A stretch of DNA of 64,000 bases from Martelella alba (GTDB lineage Bacteria; Pseudomonadota; Alphaproteobacteria; Rhizobiales; Rhizobiaceae), in the NCBI RefSeq assembly GCF_006516955.1, contig NZ_VHLG01000012.1, forward strand, positions 124,001-188,000, read 5' to 3'. The notes under the pieces were generated by a model. It saw only the letters and a list, made by a program, of their open reading frames with translations. It was not told the origin of the DNA and did not search any database. Of this stretch, positions 27,023 through 35,405 are shown piece after piece (positions within the stretch are counted from its first letter, which is position 1; the number at the start of each line of letters is the position of its first letter). The position numbers and the translations under genes are program-made.

Positions 27023-27058
27023 GCTCCCGATCAAACCCCGGTCACAGAGGGTGGGAGC
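27023..27058 (+). promoter_or_regulatory. Leader hairpin of array gene 5
   Basis: GCTCCC (27023-27028) pairs with GGGAGC (27053-27058), with the inner ACCC (27035-27038)/GGGT (27049-27052) pairs as in gene 4. ACCCAAGGAG follows. Confidence 0.6.
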
Positions 27059-27075
27059 ACCCAAGGAGAAATATC

Positions 27076-27306
27076 ATGAACATGAAGATTGCTTCGGCCG
27101 CACTCGTTGCCGGCCTCATCGCCGCCCCTGCCGCTTTCGCCGCTCAGCCGGTTGCTCCGAATGCAAGCCCGCTGACCAAGTCCCCCGCCGGCAGCGTCGT
27201 CGAGATCTCCGGTCAGAACCAGTATGGCAACACGACCAACTACGTCTACAAGGTGCAGCAGGACGGTTCTCTGAAGCTTGTCTACCAGGCTCAGCAGAAC
27301 GACTAA
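27076..27306 (+). CDS. Small exported protein, array copy 5 (mosaic)
   Basis: The 76-residue precursor is a hybrid. Its signal peptide and leader match copy 4, while its second half (EISGQNQYGNTTNYVYKVQQ, then LKLVYQAQQND) matches copy 1. Four residues of the repeated VAP linker are missing (AQPVAPNASPLTKS). The pattern suggests gene conversion or unequal crossing-over between the ends of the array. It is followed by a terminator, so it is the last member. Confidence 0.86.
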   Translation: MNMKIASAALVAGLIAAPAAFAAQPVAPNASPLTKSPAGSVVEISGQNQYGNTTNYVYKVQQDGSLKLVYQAQQND

Positions 27307-27371
27307 GAGATTGCATTGATCACTTGGCGGGCCACTGAACGTGCCGGTCCGCTGATTGATCCTTGGAAAAG

Positions 27372-27393
27372 GGCGGTTTGACGCCGCCTTTTT
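27372..27393 (+). terminator. Intrinsic terminator after the small protein array
   Basis: GGCGG (27372-27376) pairs with CCGCC (27384-27388), followed by five T. It lies 65 bp after array gene 5. Confidence 0.7.
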
Positions 27394-27407
27394 CATCTCC
27401 TGGGGAT

Positions 27408-27435
27408 AGCCCGTGGCGGAAAACCGCCACGGGCT
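27408..27435 (-). terminator. Hairpin downstream of pgi
   Basis: A perfect 12-bp stem pairs AGCCCGTGGCGG (27408-27419) with CCGCCACGGGCT (27424-27435) around AAAA. It lies just after the pgi stop on the minus strand and, with the hairpin at 27372, insulates the two convergent units. No long T run follows on the minus strand. Confidence 0.6.
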
Positions 27436-27448
27436 GTTTCCGTATGTG

Positions 27449-29074
27449 CTATCGCGCCATTGAAAGCAGTGTTGCGACAAGCCCCTTGGTCGAGCTGTCG
27501 TGTCCGTCTGCCGTTTCGGTTCCCGAAACGACCGGCAGAAGCCCGGTTGCAAGCTCCTTGCCGAGTTCCACGCCCCACTGATCAAAGGAATTGATGTTGA
27601 ACAGCGCGCCTTCGACAAAGACACGATGTTCATAAAGCGCGATCAGGCGGCCAAGTGCGAAGGGCGTCAGGCTGTCATAGACAAAGGTGATTGACGGGCG
27701 GTTGCCGGAAAAGACCCGGTGCGGACCGATCTTGGCCGCCGTCGCCTCATCGGCGCCCTTGGCCAGAAGCTGGCCCTTGGCCTCTTCCAGCGAACGGCCC
27801 TTCATCAGTGCTTCTGACTGGGCCAGGCAATTGGCCATCAACAGCTGGTGCTGATGCCTGAGTTTCGGCTCGAAACCATTGGCAGCAATCATGAACTCGA
27901 TCGGGATGATATTGGTGCCCTGGTGCAGCAGCTGGAAGAAGGCGTGCTGGCCATTGGTTCCGGGCTCGCCCCAGACGATCGGGCCCGTCGGCGTCGTTAC
28001 ATCCTTGGAATCGATTGTCACCGACTTGCCGTTGGATTCCATGTCGAGCTGCTGCAGATAGGCGGCAAAGCGTGACAGGCGCTGATCATAGGGAATGACC
28101 GCGCGCGACGGATAGCCGAGCACGACCCGCTGGTAAAAGCCGAGAAGACCGAGCATGAAGGGCAGGTTCTCACGTGTCGGCGCGGTTCGGAAATGATTGT
28201 CCATCGCATGGGCGCCGTCGAGGAAGCCGAGGAAATCAGCCTTGCCGATGGCGATCATCAGCGGCAGGCCGATCGCCGACCAGATCGAGTAGCGCCCGCC
28301 GACCCAATCCCAGAAACCGAAGATCCGGTCTTCGGCGATGCCGAAGGCGGCGACCTTGTCGAGTGCCGTTGAAACGGCAGCAAAATGGGCGCCGACAGCC
28401 TCTTCACCCAGCGCATCGGCAATGAAGGCACGCGCCGTCCCGGCGTTGGTCATTGTCTCGATTGTGGTGAAGGTCTTGGAGGCCACGATGAACAGGGTCG
28501 TCGCCGGATCGAGTTCCTTGATCGTGTCGGCGATATGGGCGCCGTCAACATTGGATACGTAATGGAGCTTCGGGCCATCATGGAAAGGCGCCAGCGCCAG
28601 CGTCGTCATGGCGGGGCCGAGATCGGAGCCGCCAATGCCGATATTGACGACGTCGGTGAAAGCCTTGCCGGTCGCACCGGTCAGCGCGCCCGAGCGGATC
28701 GCCTCGGCAAAGACGCCCATGGCGTCGAGTACGGCATTGACATCCGGCATGACATCGGCGCCATCGACCAGAACCGGCGTGTTGGAGCGGTTGCGCAGCG
28801 CGGTGTGCAGAACGGCACGGTCCTCGGTCAGGTTGATTTTCTCGCCGGCAAACATCGCCGCACGCTTCTCGGTAACACCGGCCTTGTCGGCGAGCGTCTC
28901 CAGAAGTGCGAGGATCTCGTCATTGACCGCCGATTTGGAGAAGTCCATCACCAGATCGTCAAAACGGATGCTGTAGCGCGAAAACCGGCCGGGATCAGTT
29001 GCAAAGGCGGCGCGCAGGTCGGTCGCGCCGGTCTTTTCGGCGGCCGTCTTTAGCTCTTGAATGATTGCGTCCAT
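27449..29074 (-). CDS. pgi: Glucose-6-phosphate isomerase
   Basis: Pgi interconverts glucose 6-phosphate and fructose 6-phosphate. The 541-residue protein has both family signatures: [16 protein letters not shown] and the later [18 protein letters not shown], the catalytic glutamate block [18 protein letters not shown], and the C-terminal [14 protein letters not shown]. Length is normal for the long bacterial form. It is followed by a strong hairpin and shares no operon with neighbours. Confidence 0.97.
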   Translation of the reverse strand: MDAIIQELKTAAEKTGATDLRAAFATDPGRFSRYSIRFDDLVMDFSKSAVNDEILALLETLADKAGVTEKRAAMFAGEKINLTEDRAVLHTALRNRSNTPVLVDGADVMPDVNAVLDAMGVFAEAIRSGALTGATGKAFTDVVNIGIGGSDLGPAMTTLALAPFHDGPKLHYVSNVDGAHIADTIKELDPATTLFIVASKTFTTIETMTNAGTARAFIADALGEEAVGAHFAAVSTALDKVAAFGIAEDRIFGFWDWVGGRYSIWSAIGLPLMIAIGKADFLGFLDGAHAMDNHFRTAPTRENLPFMLGLLGFYQRVVLGYPSRAVIPYDQRLSRFAAYLQQLDMESNGKSVTIDSKDVTTPTGPIVWGEPGTNGQHAFFQLLHQGTNIIPIEFMIAANGFEPKLRHQHQLLMANCLAQSEALMKGRSLEEAKGQLLAKGADEATAAKIGPHRVFSGNRPSITFVYDSLTPFALGRLIALYEHRVFVEGALFNINSFDQWGVELGKELATGLLPVVSGTETADGHDSSTKGLVATLLSMAR

Positions 29075-29374
29075 GGGAAAGCTCCTTGGGAATGTCCGGA
29101 AAAATCGCCGGAAGATCGCTGCAATTCTAGACTGTATTTAAAACGATTGAATGGACAAATGTCAGCTTCGCAAGGATAAATACCCTTACGCCATGACATT
29201 CAAGGCAGGCGAAACGACAAAATCAAGTCGGGCATCTGCTTTTCGTGGACCAAAGAGCTTCGCGGGGAGCGGCACACGCACGCTTGCCGCGCAGGCGCCG
29301 TGCGCTGCTGCGCGATCACAATGGCTGCGCCAGGAAACGGCGCGTCGGGCGCGCCGTCAGTTCATGCCCGTGTC
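29075..29374 (-). other. Gap upstream of pgi with terminator of the preceding gene
   Basis: This 300-bp stretch has no gene. Its left part is AT-rich (about 29125-29160) and probably holds the pgi promoter. At 29337-29357 ACGGCGCG pairs with CGCGCCGT around 5 bases, followed on the minus strand by TTT, a likely terminator of the membrane protein gene at 29375-29791. Confidence 0.5.
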
Positions 29375-29791
29375 TCAGACTTTTCCCAACTTGTGAGGAG
29401 CATTGCTTTCGGCATCGCGGCGATGGGCAAACAGCATGAAATAGATGAAGAAGAAGGGGATCGCCGAGAGATAGCAGATATCCTTGTGATGCCCCATGTC
29501 ATTGGCCCGGAACACGGTGAAACGCCCGAAAGCAAGCCCCGGGATGATGGCATAGGCCGAAAGCCCGACATAATAGGCGGTCGAGAGCGCAAGCCCCGTG
29601 CCTCCGACAGCGCTTTCCAGCGGAAAGGCGAAATCAAGAAGATAGGAAATCACCAGGTTGACGACAAAAATCAGCCCGGCACGCAAGATATAATCGGTGC
29701 GGTTGTACTTGTATTTTCCGGTCGTCAGATAGACGCCAATCAAAACACCCGCAGCGCTGGTCGCATAGGGCAAAAAGAAAAGTCCAGACAT
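29375..29791 (-). CDS. Small integral membrane protein of unknown function
   Basis: The 138-residue protein has four hydrophobic segments: GLFFLPYATSAAGVLIGVYL, LIFVVNLVISYLL, LSTAYYVGLSAYAIIPGLAF and YLSAIPFFFIYFMLFA, joined by short polar loops. It resembles no family that I can name with confidence. I chose the ATG at 29791 (MSGLFFLP) because GGGAGG sits upstream at good spacing. Its upstream region carries two direct repeats of ATTGTCGCAT and, further off, an FNR/FixK-type site. Confidence 0.72.
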   Translation of the reverse strand: MSGLFFLPYATSAAGVLIGVYLTTGKYKYNRTDYILRAGLIFVVNLVISYLLDFAFPLESAVGGTGLALSTAYYVGLSAYAIIPGLAFGRFTVFRANDMGHHKDICYLSAIPFFFIYFMLFAHRRDAESNAPHKLGKV

Positions 29792-30333
29792 TTCAATTCC
29801 TCCCGATGTTCTTGTTATGCGATTATTGTCGCATGTGTCAGATTGTCGCATATCCTTGCGCCCTTGTCGATTATAATGACGTGAACGTCAAAACAGGGGC
29901 CGTCCGGGCGTAATCGTAAGCATTGCCGGGCCTTGTCGGCGGCCGGTACGGTTCGGGGAACGGGGCTGTCACAAGGTTGATGTGAGTCAATGCCGACGGT
30001 GTGTGTCGTCCCGCACGAACGTAAATTTCCTGATATTGGTCAAAAACGGCTTCAAAAACGGCGAAAAGAGTGATGAAATCCGGTCACAAGGATGACGAAA
30101 ATGCGGCCTTGTGCCAAAATGCCACAGTGGCGGGACTCACGTTTTCTTGAAAACTGCGTTAAGAGGCCGCAAAGCGCTTGTCTCTCCGAAAGGGGAGATA
30201 GGCTTTATTATAACTTTCACGTGCATTCTGGCATGATGGCAGCCGTCGCGGGGACCGGCGGTCGCGAAAGTGTCAAGTGCTAAGGGACAACCCAGTCCGG
30301 ATCCTCCGCGCGGTTCCGGCATGTCGCTAGAGA
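29792..30333. other. 542-bp divergent region before cyoA
   Basis: No gene is visible. The plus-strand repeats ATTGTCGCAT at 29825-29834 and 29842-29851 are 17 bp apart, just upstream of the leftward membrane protein gene. TTGA-N6-TCAA at 29977-29990 fits the FNR/FixK family. The rest should include the cyoA promoter; I could not fix its position. Confidence 0.5.
29977..29990 (+). promoter_or_regulatory. FNR/FixK-type box
   Basis: TTGATGTGAGTCAA fits the core TTGA-N6-TCAA and differs by one base from the ideal TTGAT-N4-ATCAA anaerobox. It sits between the membrane protein gene and cyoA, so it could tie a terminal oxidase to oxygen level. Short motif; chance occurrence is possible. Confidence 0.45.
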
Positions 30334-31449
30334 GTGAAGACGATTGTGAACCTTCTTAAGTTTTTGAAACCGGCGCTGCTTCTACCTTTTGCGCTTCTCC
30401 TTTCGGGCTGTCAGCTGGTGCTTCTCAATCCTGCGGGTTGGGTAGCAGCACAGGAACGCGACCTTCTGGTGGTCTCGACGATCCTGATGCTGATCATCAT
30501 CATTCCGGTGCTGATCATGGGCGTCTACATGCCTTGGCGTTACCGCGCCTCGCGCCCGAACACCGATGATTATGATCCTGAATTCGAACATTCTTCCGTC
30601 TTCGAAGCATTTATCTGGGGTGTACCTGTTCTCATCATCATCGCGCTTGGCGCGCTGACATGGATCTATACCCACAAGCTCGATCCCTATAAGCCGCTCG
30701 CCCATATCGACGCCAAACCGATCGAGGTTGAGGCGGTTTCGATGGACTGGAAGTGGCTGTTCATCTATCCCGAGCTGAACATTGCTTCGGTCAATGAGCT
30801 GGTGATACCCACGGGCCGCCCGGTCAATATGAAGCTGACCTCGACCTCGGTGATGAACACCTTCTCGGTTCCCGCGCTTGCCGGCATGATCTATTCCATG
30901 GCTGGCATGGAGACGAAGCTGCATTTCGTTGCTGACGAATCGGGCAAGTATTATGGCCGCTCGGCCAATTATTCCGGCCCTGGTTTCGCGCATATGGATT
31001 TCGTGACCTATGCGGTCAACGAGGACAATTTCGACAGCTGGGTCGACAAGGTGAAGAGCCAGGGCTCCGATCTTTCGATCGACAATTACCGCGTGCTTGA
31101 AAAGCCCTCCGTTGCCAACAGCGTTTCCTATTATAATGGCGTTGCTGACGGCCTGTTCGACAAGATCGTCGGTCTCTGCGTCGATCCGGGCAAGGTCTGC
31201 CTCGGTGACATGATGATGCAGGACATGATGGGCGGCGGCGGCCTTGACGGCATCAAGGACAAGGAAAAATACGTCTATGACGAGTTCACCCCTGGCGAAG
31301 GCTTTGACAGCCACGAATTCCAGGAAACTCTGCATGGCAATCCTGATGAGCCGACCAAGGGCCCGCTCGATGTCCGCAATCCCGACCAGACCGCCATGCT
31401 GATCAAGAACGGCACGACGCTCAACAATGACAAGGCGAGGCAGGAATGA
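30334..31449 (+). CDS. cyoA: Cytochrome bo3-type ubiquinol oxidase subunit II
   Basis: CyoA is the membrane-anchored subunit II of the cytochrome bo3 quinol oxidase. The 371-residue precursor has a lipoprotein signal (LLLSGC at about residue 26), two membrane helices ([18 protein letters not shown] and [18 protein letters not shown]) and a periplasmic cupredoxin-like domain. The copper ligands of cytochrome c oxidases are missing, as in quinol oxidases. The C-terminal tail beyond residue 300 is longer than in E. coli. Start GTG at 30334. Operon cyoABCD has 4-base overlaps throughout. Confidence 0.95.
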   Translation: MKTIVNLLKFLKPALLLPFALLLSGCQLVLLNPAGWVAAQERDLLVVSTILMLIIIIPVLIMGVYMPWRYRASRPNTDDYDPEFEHSSVFEAFIWGVPVLIIIALGALTWIYTHKLDPYKPLAHIDAKPIEVEAVSMDWKWLFIYPELNIASVNELVIPTGRPVNMKLTSTSVMNTFSVPALAGMIYSMAGMETKLHFVADESGKYYGRSANYSGPGFAHMDFVTYAVNEDNFDSWVDKVKSQGSDLSIDNYRVLEKPSVANSVSYYNGVADGLFDKIVGLCVDPGKVCLGDMMMQDMMGGGGLDGIKDKEKYVYDEFTPGEGFDSHEFQETLHGNPDEPTKGPLDVRNPDQTAMLIKNGTTLNNDKARQE

Positions 31450-33431
31450 GCTCTGAAAACCTTCAACACCTCTTGCTGGGCAAGCTGGACTGGTCACAGA
31501 TCCCCTATAATGTCCTGATTCTCGACTTCACCTTCGCCGGTGTCGTCATTGCCGGTCTCGCCGTTCTCGGCGTGATCACCTATTACAAGAAGTGGGGCTA
31601 TCTCTGGAGTGAGTGGTTCACCTCGGTCGACCACAAGAAGATCGGTATCATGTATATCGTTCTGGCGCTGGTCATGCTGTTCCGCGGCTTCACCGATGCC
31701 ATCATGATGCGAACCCAGCAGGCGATTGCCGCCGGTGGTGCGCAGGGCTATCTGCCACCGCATCACTTCGACCAGATCTTCTCGGCTCACGGCACGATCA
31801 TGATCTTCTTCTTCGCCATGGCCATGCTGGTCGGGGTGATGAACGTGGCCATGCCGCTGCAGATCGGCGCACGTGACGTTGCCTTTCCGTGGCTGAACAA
31901 CTTCTCCTTCTGGATGACGGTGTCCGGCGCGATCCTGATCAACCTGTCGCTGTTCATCGGCCTGTTCTCGCGCACCGGCTGGCTTGCCATGCCGCCGCTG
32001 TCGGGGATTGCCTATTCACCGGATGTGGGTGTCGACTATTACATATGGGCGCTACAAATAGCGGGCATAGGCACGACCCTATCGGGCGTGAACATGATCG
32101 CGACCATCTTCAAGATGCGCGCCCCTGGCATGACGCTGATGCGCATGCCGGTCTTCACCTGGACCACGCTTTGCGCCAATGTTCTGATCGTCGCAGCCTT
32201 CCCGGTTCTGACGGCAACGCTGGCCATGCTCGCCCTTGACCGTTATTTCGGCATGCATTTCTTCACGAATGACATGGGCGGCAATCCGATGATGTATGTG
32301 AACCTCATCTGGATCTGGGGCCACCCGGAAGTCTACATCCTGATCCTGCCCTGCTTCGGCATCTTCTCCGAAGTGGTCGCCACCTTCTCCGGCAAGCCGC
32401 TGTTCGGCTATCGCTCGATGGTTTATGCGACGGCCTGCATCATGGTTCTGTCCTTCGTCGTCTGGCTCCACCACTTCTTCACCATGGGGTCGGGCGCCAA
32501 CGTCAATACCTTCTTCGGTATTGCCACGATGGTGATCGCGGTTCCGACCGGTGCGAAGATCTTCAACTGGCTGTTCACGCTCTATCGCGGCAAGGTTCGC
32601 TTTGAGACCCCGATGTACTGGACGGTTGGCTTCCTGATCACCTTCACCATCGGTGGCATGACCGGCGTCATGCTGGCTGTTCCGCCGGCTGACTTCCAGC
32701 TGCACAACACGCTCTTCCTGATTGCCCACTTCCATAACGTCATTATCGGCGGCGTGGTCTTCGGCCTGATGGCGGGCTACACCTACTGGTGGCCGAAAAT
32801 GCTCGGCTTCCGCCTTGACGACAAGTGGGGCCGCCGGTCCTTCTGGTTCTGGTTTGTCGGCTTCTACTTCGCCTTCATGCCGCTTTACGTTCTCGGTCTG
32901 ATGGGTGTTACCCGCCGTCTGCAGAGCTATTCGGATGCGTCCTGGCAGATCTACTTCGTCATCGCCTTCTTCGGTGCGCTTCTGATCGCCTGCGGCATTG
33001 CCTGCACGGTTATCCAGCTCTTCGTGTCGATCAAGAACCGCGAGCAGCTGAAATGCGGTCCCGATCCGTGGAACGGCCGCACGCTGGAATGGGCAACCGC
33101 TTCGCCGTGCCCGCCCTATAACTTCCCGGGCGAGATCGAAGTTCACGGCCGTGATGCCTTCTGGCAGATGAAGAAGGACGGCTTTGAATGGCCGACCGAC
33201 TACAAGCCGATCCATATGCCGAAATATACCTGGGCCGGTATCATCCCGGCGGGTATCTGCCTCATCCTCGGCTTTGCTCTGGTGTGGCATATCTGGTGGC
33301 TCGTCATCGTCGCCTTCCTTGGCGCCGTCGGCTCCATCATCGCCCACACCTTCAATTTCGATCGTGACTATTACATCCCGGCCGACGTGGTCGCCGAGAC
33401 CGAAGCCAAGGCCAAGGAGGCTTACGTATGA
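31446..33431 (+). CDS. cyoB: Cytochrome bo3-type ubiquinol oxidase subunit I
   Basis: CyoB contains the low-spin heme b, heme o3 and CuB and pumps protons. The 661-residue protein has the heme-copper oxidase core: [15 protein letters not shown] with a heme ligand, [15 protein letters not shown] with the CuB histidine-tyrosine pair, [10 protein letters not shown] with two CuB histidines, and [10 protein letters not shown] with the heme histidines. Fifteen or so helices are expected. The quinol-oxidase type is supported by neighbours and the N-terminal extension. Overlaps cyoA and cyoC by 4 bases. Confidence 0.97.
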   Translation: MSSENLQHLLLGKLDWSQIPYNVLILDFTFAGVVIAGLAVLGVITYYKKWGYLWSEWFTSVDHKKIGIMYIVLALVMLFRGFTDAIMMRTQQAIAAGGAQGYLPPHHFDQIFSAHGTIMIFFFAMAMLVGVMNVAMPLQIGARDVAFPWLNNFSFWMTVSGAILINLSLFIGLFSRTGWLAMPPLSGIAYSPDVGVDYYIWALQIAGIGTTLSGVNMIATIFKMRAPGMTLMRMPVFTWTTLCANVLIVAAFPVLTATLAMLALDRYFGMHFFTNDMGGNPMMYVNLIWIWGHPEVYILILPCFGIFSEVVATFSGKPLFGYRSMVYATACIMVLSFVVWLHHFFTMGSGANVNTFFGIATMVIAVPTGAKIFNWLFTLYRGKVRFETPMYWTVGFLITFTIGGMTGVMLAVPPADFQLHNTLFLIAHFHNVIIGGVVFGLMAGYTYWWPKMLGFRLDDKWGRRSFWFWFVGFYFAFMPLYVLGLMGVTRRLQSYSDASWQIYFVIAFFGALLIACGIACTVIQLFVSIKNREQLKCGPDPWNGRTLEWATASPCPPYNFPGEIEVHGRDAFWQMKKDGFEWPTDYKPIHMPKYTWAGIIPAGICLILGFALVWHIWWLVIVAFLGAVGSIIAHTFNFDRDYYIPADVVAETEAKAKEAYV

Positions 33432-34039
33432 CGAGTGCACACGCCACGGCTGACGCTCACCACGACGAGCACGAGGGCCATCACGACAGCCCGACGGCGC
33501 TCGGCTTCTGGATCTACCTGATGAGCGACTGCCTGATTTTCGGCACGCTCTTCGCAACCTATGCCGTGCTCGGCCGCTCCTATGCGGGCGGCCCGGCGCC
33601 GCAGGACCTGTTCGAACTCGACTTCGCGCTGATTGAAACCGCGTTGCTGCTGTTCTCCTCGGTCACCTTCGGCGTCGGCATGCTGAAGATGGACAAGGGC
33701 GACAAGGCCGGCCTGATGAAATGGCTGGTTGTTGCCGGGCTCTTTGCCATCGGCTTCCTGGCGATGGAACTCTATGAATTCCATCACTTCATCGAGATCG
33801 GCGCAGGTCCGGACCGTTCGGCCTTCCTGTCGGCCTATTTCACCCTGGTCGGCACCCACGGCCTGCATGTGACCTTCGGCACGATCTGGCTGATCACGCT
33901 TCTGTTTCAGCTGTCGCGCAAGAATCTGAGCGAGGCCATGCGCCGCCGCGTTGCGACGCTGTCGATGTTCTGGCACTTCCTTGACCTGGTCTGGATCGGT
34001 GTCTTCTCGCTCGTCTATCTCACGGGAGTTGTTCTATGA
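33428..34039 (+). CDS. cyoC: Cytochrome bo3-type ubiquinol oxidase subunit III
   Basis: CyoC is the third core subunit of the oxidase. The 203-residue protein has five helices and the subunit III motifs [34 protein letters not shown] and [17 protein letters not shown], ending [18 protein letters not shown] histidine-rich N-terminus ([13 protein letters not shown]) is present. Tightly overlapping with cyoB and cyoD. Confidence 0.96.
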   Translation: MTSAHATADAHHDEHEGHHDSPTALGFWIYLMSDCLIFGTLFATYAVLGRSYAGGPAPQDLFELDFALIETALLLFSSVTFGVGMLKMDKGDKAGLMKWLVVAGLFAIGFLAMELYEFHHFIEIGAGPDRSAFLSAYFTLVGTHGLHVTFGTIWLITLLFQLSRKNLSEAMRRRVATLSMFWHFLDLVWIGVFSLVYLTGVVL

Positions 34040-34485
34040 GTGGCGCCAACCAACACGTTTCCCACGGCCATGGCAGCATGAAGAGCCTGATGACCGGCTT
34101 TGTGCTGGCCATCGTGCTCACCATCATCCCCTTCGGCCTTGTCATGGCCGATGCGATCTCCAGCAAGGCCTTCCTGCTGACGGTGATCATGATCTGCGCC
34201 GTTGCCCAGATCCTGGTGCATCTGAAATATTTCCTGCTTCTGTCCTCGTCGCAGGAAGAGGGCTTTACCATGGCGGCCGCGCTGCTGGCGCTGATCCTTC
34301 TTTTGATCATCCTGGCCGGTTCGCTCTGGGTCATGCACAACATGAACGAGAACATGATGCCGATCCCGACCGTGGGCGTGACCTATCTGGAAGATGGCAC
34401 GATCATCTGCGAAACCCCGGAAATCGCCCAGCAGCTGCGCGATGCGGGTGTTACCGGCAATATCGTCGTCAAGCCAGCCCAGTAA
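34036..34485 (+). CDS. cyoD: Cytochrome bo3-type ubiquinol oxidase subunit IV, extended
   Basis: CyoD is the small subunit that stabilises the CuB site. Residues 1-105 follow the family: three helices and the segment QILVHLKYFLLLSSSQEEGFT. The 149-residue protein is longer than the about 110 of E. coli; the extra 40 residues (PTVGVTYLEDGTIICETPEI onward) follow the last helix and look soluble and beta-rich. An intrinsic terminator follows 25 bp later, so cyoD ends the operon; no cyoE is seen here. Confidence 0.92.
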   Translation: MSGANQHVSHGHGSMKSLMTGFVLAIVLTIIPFGLVMADAISSKAFLLTVIMICAVAQILVHLKYFLLLSSSQEEGFTMAAALLALILLLIILAGSLWVMHNMNENMMPIPTVGVTYLEDGTIICETPEIAQQLRDAGVTGNIVVKPAQ

Positions 34486-34510
34486 GGTCTGCTGCGATCC
34501 ATCGATTTTG

Positions 34511-34545
34511 CGCCTCCCTCCGGTCTTTCCGCGGGGAGGCGTTTT
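34511..34545 (+). terminator. Intrinsic terminator after cyoD
   Basis: CGCCTCCC (34511-34518) pairs with GGGAGGCG (34534-34541), followed by TTTT. It separates cyoABCD from the SURF1 gene. Confidence 0.75.
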
Positions 34546-34644
34546 GCTTGAAGCGGCAAATCGTCCGCTGCCCTGATCGGCTTTGCCTCTCCGTCTGCGG
34601 GGCGTTATAAGCCGCCACAGCGCCGTCACCGATAAGGAATTCTT

Positions 34645-35400
34645 ATGTCTGCCAGCATCAACAACCGCCGTCGCATCGCTGTTGCCACGCTTCTGGCCGC
34701 CTTCTTCTTCGCGGTTTTCGCAAGCCTTGGTATCTGGCAGATCTATCGGCTGCAGTGGAAGCTGGACCTGATCGCCCGCGTTGATGCCCGTGTTACAGCA
34801 CCGGCCGTGCCTGCACCTGGCAAGGCGGAATGGGCCGGGATCACCAGTGAAAAGGACAGCTACCGTCATGTCACGGTGCATGGCACTTTTCTGAATGATG
34901 ATGAGGTGCAGGTCTATTACTCGACCTCGCTCGGCCCGGGCTATTTCGTCATGACGCCGCTGAAACGCGATGACGGCACGATCGTGATGATCAATCGCGG
35001 CTATGTGCCGGAGGAAAAGCGCGATCCTTCGACCCGCGAACCGGTATCGGGCGAGACGACCGTGACGGGGCTTCTGCGCATGTCTGAAGACCATGGCTGG
35101 CTGTTTTCGCAGGACAACAAGCCGGATCAGGGCCGCTGGTACCGCCGTGACGTCGGTGCGATTGCCAGTGCCAAGGGTCTGTCCGACGTCGCGCCCTATT
35201 TCATCGATGCCGACAACACGCCCAATCCGGGAACCTATCCGATCGGCGGGCTGACGGTGGTGTCCTTCCGCAACGCGCATTTGAGCTACATCATCACCTG
35301 GTTCGGCATGGCGCTGGGCACGCTGATCGTCTACGGCGTGGTGTTGCGCCAGTTCGGTGTATGGGGCAAGCCGATACGTGACCCGGAAGACGAGGACTGA
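34645..35400 (+). CDS. SURF1 family oxidase assembly protein
   Basis: SURF1 proteins help insert heme into terminal oxidases. The 251-residue protein has the expected two helices near the ends (VATLLAAFFFAVFASLGIWQ and YIITWFGMALGTLIVYGVVL) with a large periplasmic middle part, and the signatures GIWQIYRLQWK and MINRGYVPEEKRDP. It follows cyoABCD, so the bo3 oxidase is the likely client. AAGGAATTCTT precedes the ATG. Only 5 bp separate it from the guanine deaminase gene. Confidence 0.9.
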   Translation: MSASINNRRRIAVATLLAAFFFAVFASLGIWQIYRLQWKLDLIARVDARVTAPAVPAPGKAEWAGITSEKDSYRHVTVHGTFLNDDEVQVYYSTSLGPGYFVMTPLKRDDGTIVMINRGYVPEEKRDPSTREPVSGETTVTGLLRMSEDHGWLFSQDNKPDQGRWYRRDVGAIASAKGLSDVAPYFIDADNTPNPGTYPIGGLTVVSFRNAHLSYIITWFGMALGTLIVYGVVLRQFGVWGKPIRDPEDED

Positions 35401-35405
35401 GAGCG

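Larger units (their letters stand above)
26368..27075 (+). repeat. 354-bp tandem direct repeat (two units)
   Basis: Start codons of array genes 3, 4 and 5 fall at 26368, 26722 and 27076, exactly 354 bp apart twice. The repeat includes both the coding sequence and the intergenic leader. Leaders before genes 4 and 5 are nearly identical (for example GATCGGCAA, CCGCCGGCCCTCAGTCCCG and GATCAAACCCCGGTCAC), while the coding part diverges in the second half of gene 5. Confidence 0.85.
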
